From Bradyrhizobium algeriense (GTDB lineage Bacteria; Pseudomonadota; Alphaproteobacteria; Rhizobiales; Xanthobacteraceae), in the NCBI RefSeq assembly GCF_036924595.1, contig NZ_JAZHRV010000001.1:1674001-1738000 (forward strand): a DNA stretch of 64,000 bases, given 5' to 3'. The notes beneath the pieces are model-generated. The model saw only the letters and a list, made by a program, of their open reading frames with translations. It was not told the origin of the DNA and made no database searches. Shown in pieces: positions 43,926-53,189 of this stretch; the first letter of the stretch is position 1, and every line of letters begins with the position of its first letter. Position numbers and translations under genes: made by a program.

Positions 43926-45047
43926 TTGCTGCCGGAGGCGGCCGGCTCTTGCCGCGGTTCAAGACAGCTGACAATCTCGGGTTGCTGGAAGGTCGAAGGA
44001 ACCCAACATGGGGTAAGCTTCGGGCTAACGATCGCAACCGGAATCATCGCGGCGGTGCTGGTCATCGCGGCTGCGGCTCAGGCGAGCAATGTGTTCGCGC
44101 CGCTTGCGGCGGCCATTTTCATCATCGCCATCGTGTGGCCGGTCCAGAAGCGGTTGCAGTCGTGGATGCCGAAGCTTGTCGCGCTGGCGATCACCGTCGT
44201 CGTCACGGTGGCGATCTGTCTCGGCTTTGCCTCTCTCGCGGCCTGGGGATTTGGTCGCGTCGGACGATCGCTGGTCGCGGATCTGCCGCGCTACCAGGCC
44301 CTTTATTCGACGATGGTGACTTGGCTGGACGGCCACGGCGTTTCGGTCGCAGGGCTTTGGGCCGAACATTTCAACGTAGGCTGGCTCTTGCGCGCGACGC
44401 AGTATGTCACCGGGCGCGTCAATACCACGCTGACCTTCTGGGTGATTGCGCTCGTTTACGTCATGCTCGGACTTCTCGAAGTCGACAATGTCAGGCAGAA
44501 GATCGAGCGGCTGGATAATCGTACCGCGGCCCAAGTGCTGCTCGACGGCAGCGCGGCGACCGCGACGAAATTTCGAAGGTACTTGCTGGTACGGACGAAG
44601 ATGAGCGCGGTGACCGGCGTGCTGGTCGGCGCTTTCGCGGCGATTACCGGACTGCCATTCGCATTCGAGTGGGGCGTGATCGCCTTCGTGCTCAACTATA
44701 TCCCGTTCATCGGGCCGTTCGTCGCGACGTTGTTTCCGACCTTGCTGGCGATGACGCAATTCGAAAGCTGGCCGGCGGTGCTCGGCGTCTTCGTTTGCCT
44801 GAACATCATCCAGTTCGCGGTCGGCAGCTACATCGAGCCACGCGTCGCCGGCACCATGCTGTCGATTTCGCCTGTCGTCGTGCTGTTTTCGATCTTCTTC
44901 TGGACTTTCCTGTGGGGCCTGTTCGGGACCTTCATTGGCGTGCCGATCGCGCTCGCGATACTTACTTTTTGCGCCGCCCATCCATCAAGCCGCTGGATCG
45001 CCGATCTGCTTGGCGGGCCCGACCCGGCGAAGCCCGGTAAAATCTAG
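43926..45047 (+). CDS. AI-2E family transporter (TqsA/PerM-type permease)
   Basis: 373 residues with eight predicted membrane segments in the family order; VFAPLAAAIFIIAIVWPVQKRL near the N-terminus and the signature PFAFEWGVIAFVLNYIPFIGPFVATLFP and YIEPRVAGTMLSISPVVVLFSIFFW (C-terminal) are typical. Members export small molecules or act as Na+/H+ antiporters; only a few move AI-2. The start is unsure: no in-frame ATG is near, and the TTG at 43926 gives a longer N-terminus than usual, so an alternative start or a sequencing shift is possible. It ends 4 bp into the convergent metallophosphoesterase gene. Confidence 0.85.
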   Translation: MLPEAAGSCRGSRQLTISGCWKVEGTQHGVSFGLTIATGIIAAVLVIAAAAQASNVFAPLAAAIFIIAIVWPVQKRLQSWMPKLVALAITVVVTVAICLGFASLAAWGFGRVGRSLVADLPRYQALYSTMVTWLDGHGVSVAGLWAEHFNVGWLLRATQYVTGRVNTTLTFWVIALVYVMLGLLEVDNVRQKIERLDNRTAAQVLLDGSAATATKFRRYLLVRTKMSAVTGVLVGAFAAITGLPFAFEWGVIAFVLNYIPFIGPFVATLFPTLLAMTQFESWPAVLGVFVCLNIIQFAVGSYIEPRVAGTMLSISPVVVLFSIFFWTFLWGLFGTFIGVPIALAILTFCAAHPSSRWIADLLGGPDPAKPGKI

Positions 45048-46843
45048 CTCGCTGTCGCGCCGGCAATCTCCACGCGCTCCGGTGACAGCAGATCCAGCCG
45101 CCCATCCGGGCCAGCCGCCAGGGTGTGAATGTAGAAATACGTCGTCGCATCATCAGTCGCATTCATTACCGGCGACGGAGCGGAGATGATTTTCAAGCGG
45201 CCGCACGCGCCGATCCAGTCGAGATGACGGTGGCCGTGCATCACGATGGCGCGATCGGCCAATGCGTCCAGCCTGCGCACGAACCAGTTGCCGTTGATCA
45301 ATGCGGTTCCGATGCGTTCGGAAAACGCCTTTACCGGCATGGGATACTCGACCACATGATGATGCATCGCGACGATCCACCGTGCCCTCGGATAGTGTCG
45401 GGCCGCCGCCTCGACGCGGCGTGTCTGTTCGACGGACACCAGTCCGAGTGCGTTGGTGTATGAAAAGTGGGTTTCTGCGTTGGAGTTCAGGATGGCTATT
45501 CCGAGACCCTCGTCGGTGTCGGGCGGCACGATCATCGGAAACTGGTCATCGAACAGCCCGCGCAGTGCCGCCGCGCGGCGCAGGCCGCCGCGCTTGGCAA
45601 CGGCTACGATCGCATCGCGGTGCGGAGCCAGCGTCGCCTGCAGCGTAGCGATCGGCTTTCCCTCGGCGTCGACGACGTGCACGCGATCGCCTTGCACGGC
45701 GGCGAGCGCCGACAGCGTCCGAATTTGCCGCAACAGCTTGCCGGTGCTGAACGGCAGGTCGAGCCGGGCCGGATTCGCGCGGTCGACGATGTTGACGTCG
45801 TGATTGCCGGGCAACAGGATCATCCGCGCCGCGAGCTCCGGATGATGCGCCAGTGCGTCGAGGAATGCGGCCCATTCGCCGGCGCGGCCGGCGTCCGTCA
45901 TATCGCCGCTGACCAGCACGTGGTCGAGCGGATCGATCGCGTGAATGGCGGCGAGATGCGCCAGGATCCGATCGAGCCGGTCATTGCCGCGCGGGCCGGC
46001 GCGTCCGCTTTCGATGCGAAAGCCATATTGTTCGCCGATCACGTGAAGGTCCGATAGATGCGCGATGCGCCAGCGCCGGCTTTCGGCCGAGGCAGCATCG
46101 AACGCGGCAAGGTCGAGCGGTTGAGGCATGCTGGCGTCGGCAAAGCCCCAGACCAGCGATGCGATCGCCAGATATACCGACACCAGCACGACGGCATTCG
46201 CAAGCATCGGCACGACGAGGCGATGCAGCAGGGCGATGTCGCTCCAGTTGCCGGTCCAGCGCGAGGCAGGCCAGGCCAGCATCGCGATCGCCACGGCGCA
46301 TGCGGATAGCATGATGCCGGAGCCAACCGAGTTGGCGCTGCGCAGGCGCGCCCGGCCGGCGGTGGTCAGGTTTTTGCCTCCGACCAGTTCCGTCAGATGC
46401 CGCAACGCTTCGCGTCCGAACGCGTAGCCGGGCTGGACCAGGAGGGCGTTGAGCGACCAGAAACTGGTCTCGGCAATTCGAAACAGCGGCCGCCATCCGA
46501 TCCACCCCAGCGCAAGAACCGCGATCAGCGCGACGGCCGCACCGATTTCAGTCAATGCGGCAAGACGTTCCGACAATTTCGAAAACCAGGCGGACGCCAG
46601 CAGCGGCGCAAGGCCGAGCAGCACGGCCGGCAGCAGCAGCAATACCGTCCAGGCGAACAGCAATTTCGGCAGGCTGATTTCGACGAGCAGGGTTCCGGCG
46701 ATCGCGAGCAGCGACCGCTGTCCGGGACTTGCCGCATCGTCTTCGATGTCGCCATCGCGCGGATCGATCAGCATGCGGTCTTTGGTGCTGGTTGAGCCGC
46801 GTTCCGCGGTCGACCTCGTCATCACGGGCTCCGCTTCGGACAC
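45044..46843 (-). CDS. Membrane-anchored metallophosphoesterase
   Basis: 599 residues. The first half (about 45-240) has about six hydrophobic segments (SLPKLLFAWTVLLLLPAVLLGLAPLLA; AAVALIAVLALGWIGW; VVPMLANAVVLVSVYLAIASLVWG). The second half is a calcineurin-type phosphoesterase with HLSDLHVIG, SGDMTDAG, LPGNHDVNI, AMHHHVVEYP and VMHGHRHLDWIG, all metal-binding motifs intact. This order, membrane domain followed by a cytoplasmic catalytic domain, suggests a lipid-linked or membrane-close substrate. The GTP/UDP or lipid-phosphate substrate cannot be identified. No operon partner. Confidence 0.85.
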   Translation of the reverse strand: MSEAEPVMTRSTAERGSTSTKDRMLIDPRDGDIEDDAASPGQRSLLAIAGTLLVEISLPKLLFAWTVLLLLPAVLLGLAPLLASAWFSKLSERLAALTEIGAAVALIAVLALGWIGWRPLFRIAETSFWSLNALLVQPGYAFGREALRHLTELVGGKNLTTAGRARLRSANSVGSGIMLSACAVAIAMLAWPASRWTGNWSDIALLHRLVVPMLANAVVLVSVYLAIASLVWGFADASMPQPLDLAAFDAASAESRRWRIAHLSDLHVIGEQYGFRIESGRAGPRGNDRLDRILAHLAAIHAIDPLDHVLVSGDMTDAGRAGEWAAFLDALAHHPELAARMILLPGNHDVNIVDRANPARLDLPFSTGKLLRQIRTLSALAAVQGDRVHVVDAEGKPIATLQATLAPHRDAIVAVAKRGGLRRAAALRGLFDDQFPMIVPPDTDEGLGIAILNSNAETHFSYTNALGLVSVEQTRRVEAAARHYPRARWIVAMHHHVVEYPMPVKAFSERIGTALINGNWFVRRLDALADRAIVMHGHRHLDWIGACGRLKIISAPSPVMNATDDATTYFYIHTLAAGPDGRLDLLSPERVEIAGATAS

Positions 46844-46981
46844 TCGTTGTTTCGGCTACACGCGCCTTTGCTTCTCTCACGGCGCGCATGTGACAGCCGT
46901 CCTTACCGAGCGTACTCCGAGAGGCAGCCGGCTACGCCGCCACAGTCGCAACCGGCTGATCCTTCAATTGGCTGCCGCGGG

Positions 46982-47503
46982 CTAAGCGGCATTCGTTTTT
47001 GGCGCCGGCTGCCCGGTGCTCGCTTTCGCGAGCGCGTCGCGAAGCTTCTGTTCCTTGCTGTCATCCAGCGACGTCTTGAGCACGGTGCCGCCGGCGTCCT
47101 GAATTTCCCGCAATACCTTGTCCGGCGTCATGTTCTTGATGAGTACGAACAGCGCCGCGTTGCCGGGTTGCATGCTTGTTGAGAGCTCCTTCATGAAGGC
47201 GTCATCGATGCCGTAGTCCGACAGGGCACCGCCGAGCGCGCCCGAAGCCGCGCCGAGCGCAACACCAAGGATGGGATTGAGGAAGATCACGCCGATCAGA
47301 AGTCCCCAGAAACTGCCCGATACGGCTCCTATGGCCGTCGTGTTGACGAGCTGGTTCAGCTTGACGGGGCCGGCCTCCGTCTTCACGGCAATCACGGCAT
47401 CGCTGATCGAGATCAGATATTCCTTCTGCAGTTTGAACAGGCGTTGCCGCACTTCCTCGGCCTTTGCCTCGGATGGATAGATGATGGCGATCAGATCTGA
47501 CAT
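46982..47503 (-). CDS. DUF1269 domain membrane protein
   Basis: 173 residues: MSDLIAIIYPSEAKAEEVRQRLFKLQKEYLISISDAVIAVK followed by a glycine-rich double membrane segment (GAVSGSFWGLLIGVIFLNPILGVALGAASGALGGALSDYGI) and a soluble alpha-beta tail (ALFVLIKNMTPDKVLREI). This is the DUF1269 layout, found in many bacteria beside stress genes; function not known. GGAGA precedes the ATG. Confidence 0.9.
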   Translation of the reverse strand: MSDLIAIIYPSEAKAEEVRQRLFKLQKEYLISISDAVIAVKTEAGPVKLNQLVNTTAIGAVSGSFWGLLIGVIFLNPILGVALGAASGALGGALSDYGIDDAFMKELSTSMQPGNAALFVLIKNMTPDKVLREIQDAGGTVLKTSLDDSKEQKLRDALAKASTGQPAPKTNAA

Positions 47504-48027
47504 CTCCGTGTCCTCCAGCTTGATGTGATGGACCTGCTGCAGGCCGAACGGGGCGTTGACGGATCAACGCTCCTCCGCCGCGCAGCGGCGCTGCCGGCCA
47601 GTCCGCCGGCGGCGAGGATGATCCCGCAGAGCCGTTTATCAGCGGCGCGTTGCAGGTCGCTCGGTAGCCGTGTACGGCACAAGTCCCACGCTATCACAAC
47701 CTGCGGGCGAACGGATCACGGTTCGCTGATCGCGCTCATCAAACCATGACAGCGCTCGGTCAAATTGGTTGCTAATTCGCCGAGGTTTGTCGATGACATC
47801 ATCGTCAGCGTCGCGCGATTTGTCACAAAATTTTGTAGCGGAACACACTCGCCGCAAACCTACTTTAAGGTTGTGTGATTGACTCGATGCACCTTCGAAC
47901 ACTACGCTCATTGCAGGTCACAAGAAGCTGAAGCGGTCGATGGAGGCCGCTTTTCGGCGCGCAATCCGTGTTGCTGAACGGCTCGGCGATCCTCAGGTAG
48001 ATCGTTTCAGCCGCCGGGAGGAGTCCA
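47504..48027. other. Intergenic region between DUF1269 gene and glutaminase
   Basis: About 520 bp with no convincing gene. Frames of up to about 100 codons lack ribosome binding sites and recognisable domains. The AT-richer 47810-47880 part is a likely place for the glutaminase promoter. GGGAGGAG just before 48028 is the glutaminase ribosome binding site. I saw no repeat or hairpin of note. Confidence 0.5.
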
Positions 48028-49026
48028 ATGGACTTTCCTTCGACCGCAGTGCAAACAGAGCGGCCATACGTCTCGACGGGACATCTGCCCGAGCCCGAGA
48101 TGGTACAGAGGCTGGTGTCCGATGCCCACCGGCGTTTCAAGTCGAATGCCGAAGGGCGCAATTCACAAGTCTATCCGGCGCTTGCCAGGGTTCCGAGAGA
48201 ACTGTTCGGGATCTGTGTGGCCGGCACCAGCGGTCGCATCTATGAGGCCGGAGACACCGAATTCAAATTCTCGATCATGAGCGTGTCGAAGCCGTTCGTG
48301 TTCGCGCTGGTTTGCGAGACGGTCGGCCCCGAGGAGGCACGCGCAAGACTGGGCGCGAACGCCACAGGATTGCCGTTCAACTCGCTCGCCGCCGTCGAGC
48401 AGGGCGGTGGCCGGACCAATCCGATGGTGAATGCGGGTGCGATCGCGACCACGAGTCTTGTGCCGGGCCTGACAGCGGAAGGTCAATGGCAATTCATTCA
48501 CGACGGGCTGTCGCGCTTTGCGGGTCGCAAGCTCGCGCTCAATGAGGAGGTTTACGCCTCGGCGTCGCAGACGAACTACCGCAACCGCAGTATCGCCCGG
48601 CTGCTGCAGAGCTACGACCGCATCTATTGTGACCCCAAGCAGGCGACCGATCTCTACACCAGGCAGTGTTCGCTGAACGTGAGCGCCAGAGATCTGGCGG
48701 TGATGGGGGCGACGCTGGCGGACGGTGGCGTCAATCCTGTTACCCGGCAGCGCGTGGTTGACGCTTCGGTTTGCCACTATGCGCTCACTGCGATGATTAC
48801 CGCGGGATTGTACGAGACCTCGGGCGACTGGCTTTACGACATCGGCCTGCCCGGCAAGAGCGGGATCGGCGGCGGCATCGTCGCGGTTTCTCCGGGCAAA
48901 GGCGGCTTCGGCACTTTCGCGCCGCCGCTCGATGCGGCCGGCAACAGCGTGAAGGGACAACTGGCGGCAAAATTCCTGTCGCAGCGGCTGGGAATGGATT
49001 TGTTCGTGTCGCAACCGGAAAACTGA
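48028..49026 (+). CDS. glsA: Glutaminase
   Basis: 332 residues of the beta-lactamase-like glutaminase family. Catalytic S-x-x-K in FSIMSVSKPFVFALV, NPMVNAGAIATTSL, NYRNRSIARLL, DPKQATDLYTRQCSLNVSARDLAVMGATLADGG, and ETSGDWLYDIGLPGKSGIGGGIVAVSPGKGG. It hydrolyses glutamine to glutamate and ammonia in the cytoplasm; in E. coli the equivalent reaction raises internal pH during acid stress. Strong GGGAGGAG ribosome binding site. It is 74 bp upstream of an MFS transporter on the same strand. Confidence 0.94.
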   Translation: MDFPSTAVQTERPYVSTGHLPEPEMVQRLVSDAHRRFKSNAEGRNSQVYPALARVPRELFGICVAGTSGRIYEAGDTEFKFSIMSVSKPFVFALVCETVGPEEARARLGANATGLPFNSLAAVEQGGGRTNPMVNAGAIATTSLVPGLTAEGQWQFIHDGLSRFAGRKLALNEEVYASASQTNYRNRSIARLLQSYDRIYCDPKQATDLYTRQCSLNVSARDLAVMGATLADGGVNPVTRQRVVDASVCHYALTAMITAGLYETSGDWLYDIGLPGKSGIGGGIVAVSPGKGGFGTFAPPLDAAGNSVKGQLAAKFLSQRLGMDLFVSQPEN

Positions 49027-49100
49027 CGCAGAGGCAAAGAGCGGCTCGATCGAGCTTGTGGCTCGGTCGATCCGAAAGCCGAGCAATTCGGGAGAACGCC

Positions 49101-50750
49101 ATGGCGACGCACTCGATGTCGATCGGAGCAATCCGGGAACGGGCGCGGGAGTCATGGGTGCCGATGATTGCGATCGCGCTCGGCCAGATGATCATGTCCT
49201 TTAACGTCGCCTCGCTGCCGGTCGCGCTCGGCGGGATGGTCAAGAGTTTCGGGGTGCCGCCGACCACGGTCGCCACCGGCATCGTGGCCTATTCGATGCT
49301 GGTGGCCGGCTTCGTCATGCTCGGCGCCAAGCTAGCGCAACGGTTCGGCGCGCTGCAGGTTTTTCGTTTTGCCGTCGGCCTGTTCTGCGCATCGCAGATA
49401 TTGATGACCTTCAGTCCCACCGCAACGCTGATGATCGTTGCGCAGGCGCTTTGCGGCGCGGCGGGGGCGGTCATCGTGCCGTCGCTGGTGGCGCTGATCG
49501 CCGAGAACTACACGGGGCGGCAGCAGGCGACGGCCGTTGGCGCGCTCGGCTCCGCACGGGCGGCGGCCGGCGTGCTGGCGTTCATCATCGGCGGCGTGCT
49601 CGGCACCTATATCGGCTGGCGCCCGGCGTTCGGAATCCTGATCGCGGTTTCCGCCATCGTTTTCCTGTTGAGTTTCCGTCTCAAGCGCGATTACGGCCGC
49701 CCCGACGTGCAGATTGATATCTTCGGTGTCGTGCTGGCCGCCTCTGCCATCATCCTCATCAGTTTCGGTTTCAACAACCTGAACGGCTGGGGCCTTGCGC
49801 TGGCGACCGCCAATGCGCCGTTCGATCTGCTCGGCCTTTCGCCGGCGCCGGTCATGATCATTCTCGGTGTCGTGCTCGGGCAGGCGTTCCTGACGTGGAC
49901 GCACCGGCGGCAGGCGGCGGGGAAGACGCCGCTGCTCGCGCTTCAGGTGATCGACTCGCCGGAAGAGCGCAGTGCGGTCTACGCGCTGTTTGCCGTGGTC
50001 GCGCTGGAGGCGGCGCTGAATTTCTCGGTGCCGCTGTATATCCAGATCGTCCAGGGCCGTTCGCCGCTGGCGACCGCGATTGCGATGATGCCGTTCAATC
50101 TGACGGTGTTCTTCACGGCGATGCTGATCGTCAACGTCTATGACCGGCTGACGCCGCGGCAGATCGGCCGCTATGGCTTCATGCTGTGCACCATAGGCCT
50201 GGTGTGGCTCGCCTTTGTCGTGCGCAACGACTGGAGCGAGGTCCCTGTGATTCTCGGCCTGGTTCTGTTCGGCATTGGCCAGGGTTCGCTGGTGACGTTG
50301 CTGTTCAACGTGCTGGTCACCGCCTCGCCAAAGGAACTCGCGGGCGACGTCGGGTCGCTGCGGGGCACCACGCAAAATCTTGCCGCGGCGGTCGGAACGG
50401 CGCTGGCAGGTGCGCTTCTCGTCGGCCTGCTGAGCTCGATCGCGCTGACCAGCATCGCGGCGAACCCGGTGCTGCCAAAGGAAATCCAGAGCCAGGTCGA
50501 TCTCGACAACATCACCTTCGTCAGCAACGACCGGCTGCGCAGCGTGATGGAAAGTACGACCGCCTCGCCGCAGCAGGTCGAGGAAGCCGTGCGCGTGAAC
50601 ACCGAGGCGCGGTTGCGTGCCCTGAAGATCGGGCTCCTGATCATGGCCGGCCTTGCGCTGTTGGCGATCATCCCGGCGGGCCGGCTTCCGAACTACCTGC
50701 CGGGTGAGATTCCGAGCGATGCGCCGGGTAGCCGATTGAGGTCGAGCTGA
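49101..50750 (+). CDS. MFS transporter, 14-TM drug:H+ antiporter type
   Basis: 549 residues from the ATG at 49101 (GGAGA upstream). Long enough for 14 membrane segments: IAIALGQMIMSFNVASLPVALGGM, the motif C-like region GALGSARAAAGVLAFIIGGVLGTYIGWRPAFGI and several more to LIMAGLALLAIIPAGRLP. Similar to EmrB/QacA-type exporters. A hydrophilic periplasmic loop with NPVLPKEIQSQVDLDNITFVSNDRLRSVME lies before the last segment. Substrate unknown; the position after glutaminase could mean a role in amino-acid or ammonium/proton balance, which is inference only. Confidence 0.87.
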   Translation: MATHSMSIGAIRERARESWVPMIAIALGQMIMSFNVASLPVALGGMVKSFGVPPTTVATGIVAYSMLVAGFVMLGAKLAQRFGALQVFRFAVGLFCASQILMTFSPTATLMIVAQALCGAAGAVIVPSLVALIAENYTGRQQATAVGALGSARAAAGVLAFIIGGVLGTYIGWRPAFGILIAVSAIVFLLSFRLKRDYGRPDVQIDIFGVVLAASAIILISFGFNNLNGWGLALATANAPFDLLGLSPAPVMIILGVVLGQAFLTWTHRRQAAGKTPLLALQVIDSPEERSAVYALFAVVALEAALNFSVPLYIQIVQGRSPLATAIAMMPFNLTVFFTAMLIVNVYDRLTPRQIGRYGFMLCTIGLVWLAFVVRNDWSEVPVILGLVLFGIGQGSLVTLLFNVLVTASPKELAGDVGSLRGTTQNLAAAVGTALAGALLVGLLSSIALTSIAANPVLPKEIQSQVDLDNITFVSNDRLRSVMESTTASPQQVEEAVRVNTEARLRALKIGLLIMAGLALLAIIPAGRLPNYLPGEIPSDAPGSRLRSS

Positions 50751-50796
50751 TCAGTGAGCAAGCGGGGAAAGGGGCGTCCCAAGAAGGAGAACAACA

Positions 50797-51102
50797 ATGG
50801 ATGCAATCGACCGTCGCACTGCGCTCCGGACCCTGATGTGTGGTGCCGTGACCGTCGGCCTGGGCGCAAGCCTGCTACCTGATGTGGCCGAGGCGATACC
50901 GCTCGCGATGCAGAAAGATCCCGGAAAGGACGCCGGAGAATTCAAGCTGGAGACTCAAGGCCCTGGCACGCGGCCGCCTGGACGGCCGCCCACGCGGCCA
51001 TCGCGGCCTCCCCCTCATTGGCATCGCCGCCATCGTCGTCGTCGCCGTTGGGTCTGCTGGTGGCATCGCGGCCGTCGCCGGTGTGGCTGGCGATGGAAAT
51101 AA
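50797..51102 (+). CDS. Tat-exported small protein with Arg/Trp-rich C-terminus
   Basis: 101 residues; GAAGGAGAACAACA precedes the ATG. The N-terminus DRRTALRTLMCGAVTVGLGASLLP has the twin-arginine motif and hydrophobic region of a Tat signal, with likely cleavage after VAEA. A Pro/Arg/Thr linker follows (GTRPPGRPPTRPSRPPPHW), then HRRHRRRRRWVCWWHRGRRR and CGWRWK. I recall a similar WVCWWxRGRRxCGWRW ending in small proteins of other Rhizobiales, which argues that this frame is real in spite of its odd composition. Function unknown; such cationic Trp-rich tails resemble membrane- or nucleic-acid-binding peptides. Confidence 0.65.
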   Translation: MDAIDRRTALRTLMCGAVTVGLGASLLPDVAEAIPLAMQKDPGKDAGEFKLETQGPGTRPPGRPPTRPSRPPPHWHRRHRRRRRWVCWWHRGRRRCGWRWK

Positions 51103-51143
51103 CGGAACTAGAGGTCGGTGAGACCTGAGGTGAGGAGAATGAC

Positions 51144-51716
51144 ATGACGACATATGACAGCAGTTCGCGCATGGGCGTCGGCAGTCTGCCTGCGCCGCCG
51201 TTCTGGATTTGTGTGCTGCTTGGGCTCGTGATGATCGGAGCCGGAATCCTGGTTCTCGGCGACATCATGCTCGTCACCCTTATCAGCACCGTCTTCATCG
51301 GCTGGGTCGCCATCATCGCGGGCGCCTTCGAGGTCATCCACGCCTTCTGGACCAAGGGATGGGGAGGGTTCGTCTGGCAAGTGCTTCTCGGAATCCTGTA
51401 CATGGCATTCGGCATCGTACTGGTGGGCCAGCCGGTCGCCAGCGCGCTGATCCTCACCTACATCCTCGGCATGGTGCTGCTGATTTCGGGTTTCGTTCGC
51501 ATCCTGCTCGGCATCAGCCACTGGCGACAGGCGGGCTGGATCATGCTACTTTCGGGAATATTCGGCGTCTTGGCCGGTCTCGTGATCCTGACGGGATTCC
51601 CGATGACTGGATTGTGGGTCCTTGGATTCGTGCTCGGCGTCGACCTGATATCCCACGGGATCGGGTGGCTGGCTTACGCGTGGCTGCCGACGACGAGGAC
51701 AGCGAGCAGCGCCTAG
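51144..51716 (+). CDS. HdeD family acid-resistance membrane protein
   Basis: 190 residues with six membrane segments in pairs: PFWICVLLGLVMIGAGILVLGDIMLVTLIS, FIGWVAIIAGAFEVIHAFW, FVWQVLLGILYMAFGIVLVGQPVASALIL, and so on to FVLGVDLISHGIGWLAYAW. This is the DUF308/HdeD fold; HdeD adds to acid resistance at high cell density in E. coli. The GAGG of TGAGGTGAGGAGAATGAC is the ribosome binding site. Same strand and direction as its neighbours. Confidence 0.9.
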   Translation: MTTYDSSSRMGVGSLPAPPFWICVLLGLVMIGAGILVLGDIMLVTLISTVFIGWVAIIAGAFEVIHAFWTKGWGGFVWQVLLGILYMAFGIVLVGQPVASALILTYILGMVLLISGFVRILLGISHWRQAGWIMLLSGIFGVLAGLVILTGFPMTGLWVLGFVLGVDLISHGIGWLAYAWLPTTRTASSA

Positions 51717-51770
51717 CGGTGGATGTAGTTGCTTCGTGCCCAGCCGTGCGTACTCGGAGGGAGGTCTTAC

Positions 51771-53147
51771 GTGCCCTTAAGCGAATGGTCCGGAGTCGTC
51801 AAAATCCTGGCAGTCGCCGCGGCCTTAAATCTCACCGCGGCACTGCTCCCTGCGCAAGCCCAGCAAGGCGCGGCGGTCCTGTTTCAAAACGTACGCATCT
51901 TCGACGGCAGGAGCGGCACGCTTTCAGCCTCGTCCAATGTCCTGGTCAGGGACAACAAGATCGCGAAAATCTCGCCCGCAGCGATCACGGCGGACGCCGC
52001 GCAAACGGTCGTCATCGAGGGCGGAGGACGCGTGCTGATGCCCGGCCTGATCGACGCGCATTGGCACGCGATGTTGATCCGCCCAACGCCGGCGGCCGCC
52101 ATAGCGGGCGACGTCGGCTACAACAATCTTCTTGCGGCTGCGGAAGCGACGGACACGCTCATGCGGGGTTTCACCACTGTTCGCGACGTGGGCGGGCCAA
52201 GCTTTGGGCTCAAGCAAGCCATTGATGATGGCCTCGTCCCCGGTCCTCGCATCTACCCGTCCGGCGCCATGATCACGGTCACCAGCGGCCATGGCGACTT
52301 CCGGCAGCGTTCCGAGCTGCCAAGAACGATCGGCGGCATGCTCGCCCGCATGGAGCAGGTCGGCGGCAGTATGGTCGCGGATAGTCCCGACGAGGTGCGC
52401 GTGCGCGTGCGCGAGCAGCTCATGCAGGGGGCTTCCCAGATCAAGTTGACGGCGGGCGGCGGGGTGTCATCGCCCTTCAGTCCGATCGACGCCGTCACCT
52501 TCACCGAGCCCGAATTGCGAGCCGCGGTCGAAGCGGCCGAGAATTGGGGCACATACGTTGTCGCGCATGCCTTTACGCCGGCTGCGACCCAGCGGGCTAT
52601 TGCCGCCGGCGTGAAGTGTATCGAGCACGGGTTCCTCATGGACGACGCGACCGCCAAGCTGATCGCCGAGAAGGGCGTTTGGCTGAGCTTGCAGCCGCTC
52701 CCCGAGGAGTTGAGGCAAGGCCTTCCCGAGGGCTCAGTCGAGCGAGCCAAGGCGGATGAGGTCTGGCCGGGCATAGGCAAGGCATACGAGTTTGCGAAGA
52801 AGTACAAGCTCAAGACGGCGTGGGGCACCGATGTTCTGTTCTCCCCCGCGCTGGCCCAGCGCCAGGGGGCAATTCTGGCCTCGCTTGTCCGTTGGTATAC
52901 CCCCGTCGAAGCACTCGCCATGGCGACGGGGACGAACGGCGAATTGCTGGCACTGTCCGGTAAGCGCAATCCCTATCCGGGAAAGCTCGGCGTGGTCGAA
53001 GAGGGCGCGCTGGCTGACCTGCTGCTGGTGGACGGCAATCCAATCGAGAACATCAAGCTGATCGAGGATCCGGCCAGGAATTTCCTCGTCATCATGAAGG
53101 ACGGGAAGATTCACAAGAACCTGGTTACAGGCGGCAGGCCGAACTAG
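51771..53147 (+). CDS. Exported amidohydrolase family protein
   Basis: 458 residues from the GTG at 51771, which has GGAGGGAGG in front, and it opens with a signal peptide (VKILAVAAALNLTAALLPAQAQQ). TIM-barrel metal ligands: HxH in GLIDAHWHAML, the lysine in QIKLTAGGGVSSPFSP, histidines in YVVAHAFTPAATQRAIAAGVKCIEHG and the aspartate in TAWGTDVLFSP. This is the group of Xaa-Pro dipeptidase-like or imidazolonepropionase-like amidohydrolases. It acts in the periplasm on an amide or N-acyl bond; the substrate is unknown. Confidence 0.88.
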   Translation: MPLSEWSGVVKILAVAAALNLTAALLPAQAQQGAAVLFQNVRIFDGRSGTLSASSNVLVRDNKIAKISPAAITADAAQTVVIEGGGRVLMPGLIDAHWHAMLIRPTPAAAIAGDVGYNNLLAAAEATDTLMRGFTTVRDVGGPSFGLKQAIDDGLVPGPRIYPSGAMITVTSGHGDFRQRSELPRTIGGMLARMEQVGGSMVADSPDEVRVRVREQLMQGASQIKLTAGGGVSSPFSPIDAVTFTEPELRAAVEAAENWGTYVVAHAFTPAATQRAIAAGVKCIEHGFLMDDATAKLIAEKGVWLSLQPLPEELRQGLPEGSVERAKADEVWPGIGKAYEFAKKYKLKTAWGTDVLFSPALAQRQGAILASLVRWYTPVEALAMATGTNGELLALSGKRNPYPGKLGVVEEGALADLLLVDGNPIENIKLIEDPARNFLVIMKDGKIHKNLVTGGRPN

Positions 53148-53189
53148 CGCACGGACTCATCAGCCTATCTCTAAGACGGGAGGTGAAGC

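Noticed and set aside
47639..47911. Minus-strand frame of 90 codons in the gap before glutaminase
   Set aside because: No ribosome binding site, no recognisable domain, composition unlike neighbours.
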